Assembly (NCBI GenBank): GCA_021819725.1 | Contig: JAKAQR010000023.1 | Span: 1 to 41,077 of the forward strand | Source: Actinomycetes bacterium | GTDB lineage: Bacteria; Actinomycetota; Acidimicrobiia; Acidimicrobiales; Acidimicrobiaceae | Length of the DNA: 41,077 nucleotides | Direction: 5' to 3' | Shown: positions 17,781 to 26,556 of the stretch, piece by piece | How positions within the stretch are numbered: the stretch's first letter is position 1 | How the letters are laid out: the number at the start of each line of letters is the position of its first letter | Made by a program: the position numbers and the translations under genes | The notes under the pieces: model-generated | What the model saw: only the letters and a program-made list of their open reading frames with translations | Database searches by the model: none | What the model was told of the DNA's origin: nothing

Positions 17781-18719
17781 TCAACCCAGTTGTAAAGAGT
17801 GGTCCTCAGCTCGGAGCATCTCGATGACCGGGGCAAAACCTTCGATGTCTCGCACCACGTAGTAGGAGATCCCCCAGCGTTCTCGACAGGCAAGGAGGTG
17901 TGCTGCGATCTCGGCGTGAGTCCCAATTGCAAGGAAGGGGGTCGAGAGCGCGTGGTCGAGTTCGAGACCAGGAACCTCTGAGAGAAACTCTTGTGCCACC
18001 TTGCGACGATCATCGGTGACGACCACTGCCTGAACAAGTGCGTTCAACTCGAGGTGTTGAGCCCGTTCGCCAGCCTGCTCGACAATCCAGTTAACGGTGG
18101 TGTCGAGGCGTTCTGGCTCCCAACGCACTGCGTGAGAGTTACCATCGGGCAGAGTCACCCCGAGCATCGTGAGTCCAATCATATCGGCCATCCTCGCAGC
18201 GTGAGCGAGGCCGGCTCGCCCGTTCACTCCAACCAGAATCGGGACGTGATCCTGTGCGGGCTCAATTGAGACAAAACCACTTAGGTCGTAGTACTCGCCA
18301 TGATGCTCAACCTGTTCTCCGTCGAGGAGCCGACGAAGGATGTCGAGCGACTCGGCGAGGCGCTGCTTTCGTTGTTGGGGTGGATCAAAGGCAACAGAGA
18401 TCGCATGATACTCAGGGAAGGCATGCCCAGCTCCCATTCCAACCTCGACTCGCCCACCAGAGAGCCGATCCAGGGTCGCGAGACGCTGAGCTAAAACCCC
18501 TGGGTGATGGAAGTCGTTGTTGAGTACTAATGGGCAGAGTCGGATCCGTTCGCTCCAGGCTGCGCAGAACGCGAGGGGTTCGAGTGCAGAGAGGTATCGT
18601 CCAAGGTGGTCGAAGCTGCAAAGCACATCAAAGTCGGCGGCCTCTGCTGCTCGCACTTCCTGGCGCAGTGTCACGGGATCGTTGGACCGGATCTGATAGC
18701 CGAAACGAAATGGATTCAT
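17781..18719 (-). CDS. LLM-class (luciferase-like) oxidoreductase, probably F420-dependent
   Basis: About 312 residues from the ATG at 18719; the frame is open further up, but only this start gives the canonical first strand FRFGYQIR. Features of the bacterial luciferase-like fold follow: AAEAADFDVLCSFDHLGRY, LCPLVLNNDFHHPGVLAQRLATLDRLSGGRVEVGMGAG (split here across the usual LAK/ATLDxLSxGR motif) and YDLSGFVSIEPAQDHVPILVG. In actinobacteria such proteins often use coenzyme F420, and the C-terminus matches that group (FLAIGTHAEIAAHL). Reaction and substrate are unknown. Its 5' end faces a decayed HTH gene 43 bases away. Confidence 0.88.
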   Translation of the reverse strand: MNPFRFGYQIRSNDPVTLRQEVRAAEAADFDVLCSFDHLGRYLSALEPLAFCAAWSERIRLCPLVLNNDFHHPGVLAQRLATLDRLSGGRVEVGMGAGHAFPEYHAISVAFDPPQQRKQRLAESLDILRRLLDGEQVEHHGEYYDLSGFVSIEPAQDHVPILVGVNGRAGLAHAARMADMIGLTMLGVTLPDGNSHAVRWEPERLDTTVNWIVEQAGERAQHLELNALVQAVVVTDDRRKVAQEFLSEVPGLELDHALSTPFLAIGTHAEIAAHLLACRERWGISYYVVRDIEGFAPVIEMLRAEDHSLQLG

Positions 18720-18762
18720 ATTACCGATGCTAGCAGAATTGATATCTAGATAGCATCGTGTT

Positions 18763-19193
18763 ATGCCCTTTTCTGTGGCTGAAACCCGTACTGCCCTCTT
18801 CGTCCGCATTCCTGCATCACGAGCTCGCCAACTCGACTCCCGAGCCCACGCCCTTGGGCGTACCAAACAGGACCTCGTTAATGATCTACTCGAGTCGACG
18901 CTTACACCTGATACTCCTTCGCCAGTACCGAGTGGGCCAAAGGGCGAGGCTGATAGGTACTCACCCTCACCGAGCTCGCTAGCCTGTTAAAGCTTGACGA
19001 CGATGCCGTCTTGGTACGCGTCCACTCGGGTGGACTCCCCGTTCGACGGTTCGGGGCCGGATGACGCTTCGCACGAAGCGCGGCACTGGACTGGCTCCAT
19101 GGCTACGAGACTCCAGAGCGCAAGCCGCCGGGGTTTGCCGGTTCCTCATCACCTATCGGCGTAGGCACTGCTAAGGAGGGACAAGAGCATTGA
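18763..19193 (+). pseudogene. helix-turn-helix (excisionase-like) DNA-binding protein, frameshift and nonsense codon
   Basis: The first frame reads MPFSVAETRTALFVRIPASRA, then ALGRTKQDLVNDLLESTL and a Pro-rich linker, and ends at 18990. One frame over, from about 18950, an excisionase/MerR-like DNA-binding unit follows: LTLTELASLLKLDDDAVL, GGLPVRRFGAG, then TGA where such proteins have Trp, then RFARSAALDWLHGY. So there is one frameshift in the linker and one Trp-to-stop change inside the recognition unit. The remaining frame ends at 19193, overlapping the next gene start (TTGA). The original protein was probably a small regulator co-transcribed with the hydrolase behind it. Confidence 0.7.
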
Positions 19194-19515
19194 CGCTTCA
19201 CCTCCAGGAACATGGTGAGCGTAACGGCGACCCGATCATCGTGTGCCCTCCTTTGGTTTTGATCACGCTGCTCTGGCAGCTGCAATAGAGCCCGTCTTCG
19301 CCGAACTTTCCGGATGGCGCCGCCTCTACGTCGATCTACCGGGAACTGGTGACTCGCCAGCTTACTGCCCTCCCCAATCAGATGCTGTTCTCGACGCGGT
19401 CGTGACCACTGTTCAAGCAGAGCTTGGCGACAGGCGGCTCGCTTTGCTGGGATGGTCCCATGAAGGCTATTCGCTAGGCAAACCCGGAGCAGTACGCATT
19501 TCAGGAAATGCATAA
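19190..19515 (+). pseudogene. alpha/beta hydrolase, frameshifted and truncated
   Basis: Starts at a TTG overlapping the previous stop, behind AAGGAGG. It reads LTLHLQEHGERNGDPIIVCPP, where a frame change near 19250 is needed. The continuation reads FGFDHAALAAAIEPVFAEL, then WRRLYVDLPGTGDSPAY and the nucleophile elbow GWSHEG. Shortly after, at about 19480, similarity ends and an unrelated sequence begins, so the acid and His of the triad are missing. This is a clear remnant. The junction suggests a deletion that fused it to the fragment at 19481-19747. Confidence 0.7.
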
Positions 19516-19747
19516 GACACTTGCACACCGGCAAGAACTGGCTGGGTTGCACTTTGACGGTGTACCGTTCGAGCGCGACCTTGCCTCATCAACCTTTGAG
19601 GACAGCGCCAATGCATTACGACGCCTTTCCCGTTATAGAGTGGATGCGAACCACGTGCTGGCCACAACACGCCAAGCCTTGGCAGAGGGTGTCCGAACTG
19701 CCAACAGCACCCTTGCTGAGGTCAAAGATGCCAGGAGCAGGGGATGA
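19481..19747 (+). pseudogene. C-terminal fragment of an unidentified protein
   Basis: An open frame reads NPEQYAFQEMHKTLAHRQEL, then SANALRRLSRYRVDANHVLATTRQALAEG, ending at 19747. Composition and helix-rich character look coding, and it begins abruptly where the hydrolase remnant ends, with no ribosome site. I think it is the tail of a larger gene left by a deletion. I do not recognise the family. Confidence 0.35.
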
Positions 19748-19828
19748 TATTGCCTAGGTGCGCTCAAAAGCCGTGCCCTCTCCGCATCGCAACCAGCGGC
19801 GAAGGCGGAGCTACCTACACCTGGCACT

Positions 19829-20653
19829 ATGGTCAAGGTGGAGCCAAGGCAGGATACGATCAAGGGAGAGGGGGTTGTCATTAACGAGTCCGAACACTTG
19901 CTAGCATCGCTGGACCAGCGAATGCACAATCTTCACCAGTTACGTCCATTGCCCTCAGAAACCAGCCGTTCCCTTGCAGACGCGCTCAGAGTACGCATCA
20001 CCTACACATCCAACGCTATTGAGGGCAATCATCTCACGCTCGCTGAGACGCAGGTGGTACTTGAAGGCATCACCGTGGGAGGGAAACCCCTGCGCGATCA
20101 TCTAGAAGCGATTGACCACGCTGAAGCCTGGGATGCGATGATCCTGTGGTCACAATCCGATCAACCGCTTACTCCCTGGCTCTTGCGGTCACTGCATGCG
20201 CTGGTGTTGTGTCGATCACAACCCGGTGAAGCCGGGCACTACCGCGAGGTGCCTGTAGCAATCTCGGGTAGCACACTCATTCCACCTGATCCTCTATCTG
20301 TTCCGGGCGAGGTTGACGATTTGTTTGCACAGTGGCACCAATCAGAGGGACATCCTGTTGCGATTGGTGCCGAGATGCACGCACGACTGATGGCGATACA
20401 TCCCTTCGCCGACGGCAATGGCCGTACTGGTCGATTGCTTCTCAACCTCTGGCTGCTGCGCCATGAGTATCTGCCTGCGCTGATAGAACCTACGGACCGA
20501 CTCCAATACTACGCTGCCTTATCGTCAGCGGACCGGGGCGATACGAACCCGATTATCCAGGTCGTAGCCGATGGCGTGGCGCTGACGCTGACCGTGTATG
20601 AAGAGGTGCTTCACTTGTCTCACGTTGCGAAGCCACCACATTCACACCTGTGA
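19829..20653 (+). CDS. Fic-domain protein (AMPylase) with built-in inhibitory helix
   Basis: 274 residues. The catalytic Fic motif HPFADGNGRTGR is complete at 191-202: the His deprotonates the target hydroxyl, the acidic residue binds Mg and the GNGRTGR loop holds ATP phosphates. An inhibitory motif of the S/T-xxx-E-G/N type is present at 61-66 (SNAIEGN). Its Glu points into the active site and blocks ATP binding, so this is an N-terminally self-inhibited (class II) Fic. Such enzymes AMPylate, and sometimes de-AMPylate, proteins. No separate antitoxin gene is adjacent, as expected for this class. The start lacks a clear ribosome site. The target is unknown. Confidence 0.92.
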   Translation: MVKVEPRQDTIKGEGVVINESEHLLASLDQRMHNLHQLRPLPSETSRSLADALRVRITYTSNAIEGNHLTLAETQVVLEGITVGGKPLRDHLEAIDHAEAWDAMILWSQSDQPLTPWLLRSLHALVLCRSQPGEAGHYREVPVAISGSTLIPPDPLSVPGEVDDLFAQWHQSEGHPVAIGAEMHARLMAIHPFADGNGRTGRLLLNLWLLRHEYLPALIEPTDRLQYYAALSSADRGDTNPIIQVVADGVALTLTVYEEVLHLSHVAKPPHSHL

Positions 20654-20805
20654 CCGCAGTGAGTGCGCAACCTTTCCGAAACGCGTTACGCAACACGGTC
20701 TTGCCTTGTGACCGGCCTCAACCGTGGGTGGCAGGGGCGGCATTCTCGGGTGCGAATTCTTGTCGGGAGACCCGGAGGCGTTTGCGAGACCGGCTTCGCC
20801 CAAGT

Positions 20806-21270
20806 TTAGTACTCGCCCTTGATGACAAAAAAAGAACCACGAATGGTGCCAGCGAGTTTCGATCTCTGCCGAGCGAACTTAAATCGGGAAGCGAGTTCGT
20901 CTGGAATGTCCATTCCCTCTGAGAGCTTGAAGCCAACCGCCCGCCTCTTCGGATCATCGGTGGGGTACATCACGTTGATCGCAAGACCACTCTCGTAGAA
21001 GACGTGGTCCCATCTGATATTCTCGACATTCGACGTGCAGCCCTCGAGCGGCTCAGAGGCGATCACGATGTCACGTTCTTCCTTGAGGATTCGCTGCACC
21101 CTACTGATGGTCTCGCCTGCGTCACTTGCCGGCTCTACTACAAAGTCATAGTTGTACTTGTTCTTGAAATAGCGAGCTTCGTTCGCGCGCAGTCCCGCAA
21201 GCGCATTAGCAACCGGCGATGACTCCAACCCAACGGTGGACACACTCTCGAAATCGACTCGGTACGACAT
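20806..21270 (-). CDS. hypothetical protein, convergent with the Fic gene
   Basis: 154 residues from an ATG (21270) four bases after GGAGG; the longer in-frame start would bury that site. It is soluble, with no signal peptide or membrane segment. It starts MSYRVDFESVS, has a helical stretch with Arg/Asn-rich turns (LRANEARYFKNKYNYDFVVEP), then a beta-rich part with WDHVFYESGLAINVMYPTDDP and a basic C-terminus (FKFARQRSKLAGTIRG). I do not recognise the family. It could be an accessory-island protein. Nothing in the sequence ties it to Fic except adjacency. Confidence 0.7.
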   Translation of the reverse strand: MSYRVDFESVSTVGLESSPVANALAGLRANEARYFKNKYNYDFVVEPASDAGETISRVQRILKEERDIVIASEPLEGCTSNVENIRWDHVFYESGLAINVMYPTDDPKRRAVGFKLSEGMDIPDELASRFKFARQRSKLAGTIRGSFFVIKGEY

Positions 21271-21420
21271 AGCACCTCCAGTCAACCGCGTCCAAGGATA
21301 TTCGGTTGCCACCCATGCCCCAGCACCAACTTGAATCTTCCTTACGCATCGCTGACCATAAGCACCTACGAGCTCGGCACTACCATAGAGAGGAAGTAAG
21401 TAGGTGAATTGAGCGCATCC

Positions 21421-22215
21421 TCAGACCTCATGGCGCACCCAGACGTTTGGCTCCCAGTAGGTGCCGATTCCATCGTGGACGACTAGTGGACTCAGACCGC
21501 CTGAGAAGACGTAGTCGCCATCCGCGGGGAAGAGGATCGCTGTCCAGCGCGTCCACTCGCTGATGGGAGCCTCAATCAACAGCGACTTCGGCTCCGTCCT
21601 GACGATCGCTCCACCTAGTCGAGCGTGTACGCGTAGCCAAGGGTCAAAGGGGAGCCCGTCTTCCCTGGTCCAATGGACGTAGCGCTCGATGGGTATGAGT
21701 GGATAGCGATCCTTCCAGCTCGGCCGCACGGGGGCCATCAGGACTCCAAGACCGCTGGATCGGGCTGCGACGATCATCGACTGGATCAGTAGACGGCTGA
21801 GACCTTCGCCTCGGTGGTCCATCGCCACCTCGGCCGCCAGCGCTGAAAGTGCAGTGGGCTCGACATCGTCTGTCACTGCACGCAGTCCAACAGCGTCAAT
21901 GCCCCTTGGCAAGTCTGCCTGGGTTCCATCCCAGCGAAACGGTATCGATCGGCCGCGTGCGATGATTTGTTCGCTGCTCTTCTCCACAACCAGTAGCTGG
22001 AACGGAGCGTACTTTGGAAAGAGGGCACCAAAATAGGTAGACGTCTCGTTGCCATGCAGGTTGTACTCTGGCCAAACATCTACGAAAAGCGACCGAGATC
22101 TCTCCCAGAGGTCCGGACGTTCCTCGGCAGTATAGACCTCGATCAGGGAACTAGTGGGTAGCTCGATACCGTTCATGAGCGTCACCCTACTCCAAGGGTC
22201 GACAGAAGGGATCAT
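21421..22215 (-). CDS. GNAT-superfamily acetyltransferase-like protein
   Basis: 264 residues. The N-terminal part is LWERSRSLFVDVWPEYNLHGN; the central acetyl-CoA-type motif is ALAAEVAMDHRGEGLSRLLIQSMIVAARSSG. A longer C-terminal extension follows, with WTREDGLPFDPWLRVHARLGG, as in a group of bacterial GNAT-like proteins with unknown substrate. The start may instead be the ATG of MNGIELP at 22176, which has a purine-rich GGGTGA upstream. It is divergent from the propeller lipoprotein gene. Confidence 0.75.
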   Translation of the reverse strand: MIPSVDPWSRVTLMNGIELPTSSLIEVYTAEERPDLWERSRSLFVDVWPEYNLHGNETSTYFGALFPKYAPFQLLVVEKSSEQIIARGRSIPFRWDGTQADLPRGIDAVGLRAVTDDVEPTALSALAAEVAMDHRGEGLSRLLIQSMIVAARSSGLGVLMAPVRPSWKDRYPLIPIERYVHWTREDGLPFDPWLRVHARLGGAIVRTEPKSLLIEAPISEWTRWTAILFPADGDYVFSGGLSPLVVHDGIGTYWEPNVWVRHEV

Positions 22216-22410
22216 CCAGTTTCAAAGTATGAGCAATACTTGTGCGCCGAGCAAAGAGTCGGGATCTACCGTAGCGACCCTCCGACAACCATGAGAGTCG
22301 CTATGCCTGCCTTGGCACTCCCCCATCCATATACTTGCGATGGTCGCTAACAATTTCTCTATATGTTTTCCCTATATGTCGCTGACGGGTGGATGATAAG
22401 GTGATAGAAG

Positions 22411-24404
22411 GTGAGTAAGGCAAGACTCGTAACGTTCGCCTTAGTAGCCGCCGCCATCACCCTTTCAGGATGCAATCAAACCCGGAGCAGCCAGACCAAC
22501 AGCAACCAATCGGGCCACGATGGCTCTGCAATCACCACGTCCAAGAACGCAAAGCTTGTGCCGATGCCGAAAGTTGAGTCCATTGATGGGAGGGTTCTTG
22601 GACAACCTCGCGGGCGCTATGACAACGCGATGCGGTTCAGCTCGGCGACAACCGGATACATGGTTGGCAACGGCCTCATCCTCAAAACAACGGATGGCGG
22701 TCTGCACTTTCGGACCGTGGCACACCCTGGGGTAGCGCTTACGCAGCTATCGGTATCCATGGTGGCACCAAACTCCATCGCGACTTGGGGCGGACACACC
22801 ACTCTGATCAGCCACAACAGTGGTTCGAGTTGGTCTACCTTTACCTTTCCAACGAGGATTCACCAGGTCGCGTTCTCCACGCCTTCCAGCGGCTTTGCCA
22901 TCACCGACGGTGCAGAGAGCGAATCGGGGAACTCGGATCGGCTGTTGTGGCAGACAACCGATGGTGGCGTCAAATGGAACCAGCTCCGATCGCCAGGTTC
23001 ACCGATGTCGATCTCCTTTGGCAGTCCGAACATCGGTTGGATGAGTACCGCCAGTGGTTCCATCCTTAAGACGGTGGATGCAGGCGAAGCGTGGTCCAAG
23101 GTGGAACAGATTCCCACTCTCAGTGGCTATGCGCCGCCATCGTCTATCTCACTTCATGCCGCATCAGCGTACGTCTGTTGGGCACTTGTCGCCGATAGCG
23201 GTCAGATGAGTCAAGGCTCCTACTCAGTCTTTCGAACCACAAATGGAACGAACTGGATTCCAGTTCTGGCCAAGGCCACCGCTGGCGATGGACCCGCCCC
23301 TGGCGAGCCAGGCCACGTACCTGTAGGTCCAGGCTCTGCACCCGGACCGATGGCGGTGGTGCAAGGAACGGACACAGCGGTCGTGGCGGGACAATGCGAG
23401 GCGTGTAGCCTCTCAAGCTCGGAGTCGATCAGCACGACTTCAAATGCAGGGGCCAACTGGAATAATGAACCTTGGATTCCAAATGGCATGGGGGCGCCTG
23501 TCAGCATGTCCTTTGTCTCGCCCAGCGAAGGTTGGCTACTCGATTCAGGGGCGGGTGTTGGTGTCCTCCTTCAGACGCTCAATGGAGGAAGGAGCTGGAA
23601 GGAGGTATACCCAACGACCCATCCCCATCCAGTGAATGGAGTCTCATTGGTGAACGACCACCTCGGCTATGGAATCGGCATACCTGGAGATACTCGCGCG
23701 CTTCTGAGGACCAGCGACGGAGGTAGGAGCTGGGACACAATTGGTGTTGTTCCAAGAGTTGGCGCGACTCAGACGATCCAGATCGTATTTCTGACCCAAC
23801 AACGAGGATTTCTCGCCTACGAAATGCTAAGTGAGAACCAAAGCAAGGTCTATCAAACCACTGACGGGGAAGGCACTGGACCCTTGTGAGAAGACTCGCC
23901 GGGAACGGAGTGTCTCTGACCTTTGAGGGCACCAAAGACGGAGTTGCTTGCAGCTCCACCCACCTCTGGCTGACGACAGACAGTGGGAAGTCCTGGCATG
24001 CTGTCGACCAAGCGGCACTCTCACGCTTTGCACTACCTCCATCGGATCCCGCGATCGGTGGCCTGTATTTGGCACAGAAGGCGCATCTTGCGATAGCTAC
24101 GAGTCTGGCAAAGTTGGTTCAGTCGCAGTCGAACACAATTCCGACTCAGGTAAGTTTTGCTGGTTCCACGGCGGCATGGTTCCCCGATCAGAATGGCTTC
24201 CTTCTCGTCACCGACAGCGGTACCAAAGCGAGGCTCATCAACGGTTTTGCGAACGCTGACAATACCGGCGTGGCCCCCGAATTGATCGGAGAGAATGTTG
24301 ATTTCATCAACGCCCAGGATGGCTGGACTTGGTCAGGGTCTTCTCTACTGCGAACAACCAACGGGGGTCTAACCTGGACCTACGCTTCACACCCGAGCAC
24401 CTGA
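22411..24404 (+). pseudogene. Asp-box (BNR / Ycf48-like) beta-propeller lipoprotein, split by one missing base
   Basis: From the GTG at 22411 the protein has a signal peptide ending in the lipobox LSGC. Repeated propeller blades follow, with Asp-box motifs of the form TTDGGxxW or close to it: KTTDGGLHF, QTTDGGVKW, RTSDGGRSW and RTTNGGLTW. At 23866-23869 a GGGG run breaks the frame: the first frame ends at 23889 and the other reads on to 24404. Adding one G restores DGGRHWTLVRRLAGNG, a perfect Asp-box. The lesion is a single base in a homopolymer, so it may be a sequencing error, a recent mutation or a switch. Function: extracytoplasmic propeller related to Ycf48/sialidase-type folds; ligand unknown. 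Confidence 0.85.
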
Positions 24405-24797
24405 CACCGCTCCCCATGCGGCGGGCCACGCGTTTCCCCCGCCCCAATAGAGCAGCGTTCCCAACTGTATGAGCCAGATCGGGTTCGCTGGGACACTGCC
24501 AATACGTCACAACCGTCCTGTCTCTCCCCGACGAAACTTTCGAACTCTAGAGTAGCCTGGGACTTGCGCCGAGGTCAATCTTCGATGAAGGCGCACAAGG
24601 CTGAGTATGAACTCCCGAGCGTTGCTGAGTAGGGACGTGTTCCTCACGTGAGGAGAGACCACATCCATAGCCGTCGATGCGCTCCTTGTGTTGTCTTGGG
24701 CCCTCACTCCAGATGCGTACGCTCGTCATACGCCACAAATTCGGCCGAGTTGTGACTCCACGCCGATCAATGGGAAGACTCTTCACGGTGTCGACTT
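24405..24797. other. intergenic stretch before the SoxR-type promoter
   Basis: No gene recognised. A GC-rich segment just after the propeller gene (24418-24448) may be a transcription-end region, but I see no clean hairpin followed by a T run. Confidence 0.35.
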
Positions 24798-24828
24798 GAC
24801 CTCAAGTGAACTTGAGGTCGTAGGATAG
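24798..24828 (+). promoter_or_regulatory. SoxR/MerR-type promoter with 19-bp spacer
   Basis: A -35 element TTGACC (24798-24803) and a -10 TAGGAT (24823-24828) are separated by 19 bases, the overlong spacing typical of MerR-family promoters. Between and overlapping them is CCTCAAGTGAACTTGAGG (24802-24819), a perfect dyad apart from the two central bases. It differs by one base from the E. coli soxS SoxR box (CCTCAAGTTAACTTGAGG). SoxR senses redox-cycling compounds through a [2Fe-2S] cluster and untwists such promoters. No SoxR gene is in the window. The downstream gene is an MFS transporter. Confidence 0.85.
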
Positions 24829-24836
24829 CCACCTAT

Positions 24837-24890
24837 GAACCGAATCACGTGCTTTCCTGTCCGACCTGCGCGCATCGTAGGTAGGTGAGC
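24837..24890 (+). CDS. possible 17-residue leaderless ORF downstream of the SoxR-type promoter
   Basis: An ATG nine bases after the -10 opens a 17-codon frame, MNRITCFPVRPARIVGR, ending TGA at 24890. The predicted transcription start would be almost at the ATG, so it would be a leaderless peptide. It could be an upstream ORF influencing the transporter start at 24958, or chance. Confidence 0.3.
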
Positions 24891-24957
24891 CAATGTCCCT
24901 ATGCCATGTGACGCCACACAACGACTCGAGAAGTAAGAACCTTAGAGACTACTACTT

Positions 24958-26230
24958 GTGACGAGTCCTCACCGACCAGCATCCCATGGCATCCCACGCC
25001 CTAGAGTCTGGGCACCGCTGCACTATTCAGGTTTTGCAACGCTGTTCATCGGGTATTCAGTCTCCTCTCTTGGCAACGGAATGAGCGCAGTCGCGGTTGC
25101 TTGGCTCGCCATAGAGCTTGCCCATGGCCATGGTGCGGGTCTCCTTGATTGGAGAAGCAGTAGCGGCCTACACGCTGCCGGGTGTCCTTGTGGCACTAGG
25201 CGCGAGCCGAGTTCTGAAGCGTCTCGACCCTCGCTTCATCATTTTGGTCGATGCAATCTTTCGAGCCGTGCCACTCGCTCTGATTGCTGGCCTTGCACTT
25301 ACTGACACACTATCACCTATTCTCTACGTCTCGCTTCTCGGATGCTCCTCTCTCTTTGGCCTGCTCGGTATCGCTGGCGACCTGGCTGCCACTACTGAGC
25401 TGTTGCCGTCCGAACTGCATGTCGCGGCAAACTCCTTGAACTCGGTAGCAAGCTTCTCAGCTAGCATCGGCGGGCCTGCAGTTGCTGGCGTGCTCATCGC
25501 AACAGTAGGACCAGGTCTTGTCTTTGCAATCGACGCCGCCACCTACGTCTTGCTAGCAGGAGCAGTGCTCGCGAGGCGGAGGTACCAACCACCTACTCCC
25601 GTCGTCAAGAGCTCTTCCGCTGGTATTCGCGACGGTCTGCGTGCATTATGGAACTTCCCGGCACTTGGTGCCATCACATTACTCTGTGTCATCTTTTATG
25701 GCCTCTACGGACCCGTCGAGGTCGCCCTGCCGCTCTATGTCTCCTCCGTCCTGCACGCGAGTGCCAGCGTGCTCGGCGGCTATTGGACCGTTTTCGCGTT
25801 AGGAGCTACCCTTGGTGCTCTTGGTGCTACGTCGATCCACCGTTTTGGACTATGGCGAATGACCATCGCTGCCGTCGCAGCCTGGGGTGTCTGCCTCATT
25901 CCCTTTGGCTTCACTACCTCGGTGGTGATCGGATTTATCGCCATGTCGGTAGGTGGTCTCGTCTATGGGCCCTTCATCCCACTGAAGAAGACCATCATTC
26001 AGCGAAGTGCACGTAGGGAACTTCTAACCCAAGTCGCGGCTGCAAGTGGCGTCTTCACTGTGAGCGCCTCACCAGTCGGTGCTGCGCTCGGTGGTCCACT
26101 GGTAGCGGCGCTAGGGGCTCGGGCAACCCTTGCCTTCTCCGGTCTCGCCACGGTCACCACTGCGTTGGTTGCCGTTGCAGTACTGTTGGTTTACCGAAGG
26201 CGCACCAGAAAACTCAGTGGGGACCAGTGA
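24958..26230 (+). pseudogene. MFS transporter, single frameshift near residue 64
   Basis: The frame from the GTG at 24958 encodes a cytoplasmic N-terminus and TM1 (LHYSGFATLFIGYSVSSLGNG), then LAIELAHGHGAGLL. Here one surplus base near 25147 throws the frame off. One frame over it continues LIGEAVAAYTLPGVLVALG and runs to 26230 with the remaining helices and a basic tail. The full protein would be about 420 residues with 12 TM segments, close to the DHA3/enterobactin-exporter-like MFS group. If the indel is real, an internal ATG or GTG at 25118-25130 could only make a protein lacking TM1-2. A SoxR-type promoter upstream suggests induction by redox-active drugs. Confidence 0.8.
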
Positions 26231-26556
26231 TACCACGCCATAGCGAGGTCACGCGCACCTGTCTGCCCAGAACTCCCTGATCAACCGAGAGTAATCAACC
26301 GATATCACAGGTGGGCTATTGGAAGGCTCCTTCCCGATGCATCGTCATGGTGCAGCGAATGTCCCACCTCGCAGTTGTCTCAAGTACCCCTGCTCTCGAT
26401 GCGTGGTTGGTCTGTCTGCCGCTCCTCCCACTCGCCAAGAGAGACGTATCCACTGAATCGCCACCGAAAGCTCCCAGCGTGATGAGGAGATCCATTGATC
26501 ACGTCGCCAACACATGTGGCTTTTGGGACGAACCTCCACCCATCGGACAACAGTAT
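26231..26556. other. intergenic stretch between convergent genes
   Basis: No gene or clear terminator recognised. Confidence 0.35.
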
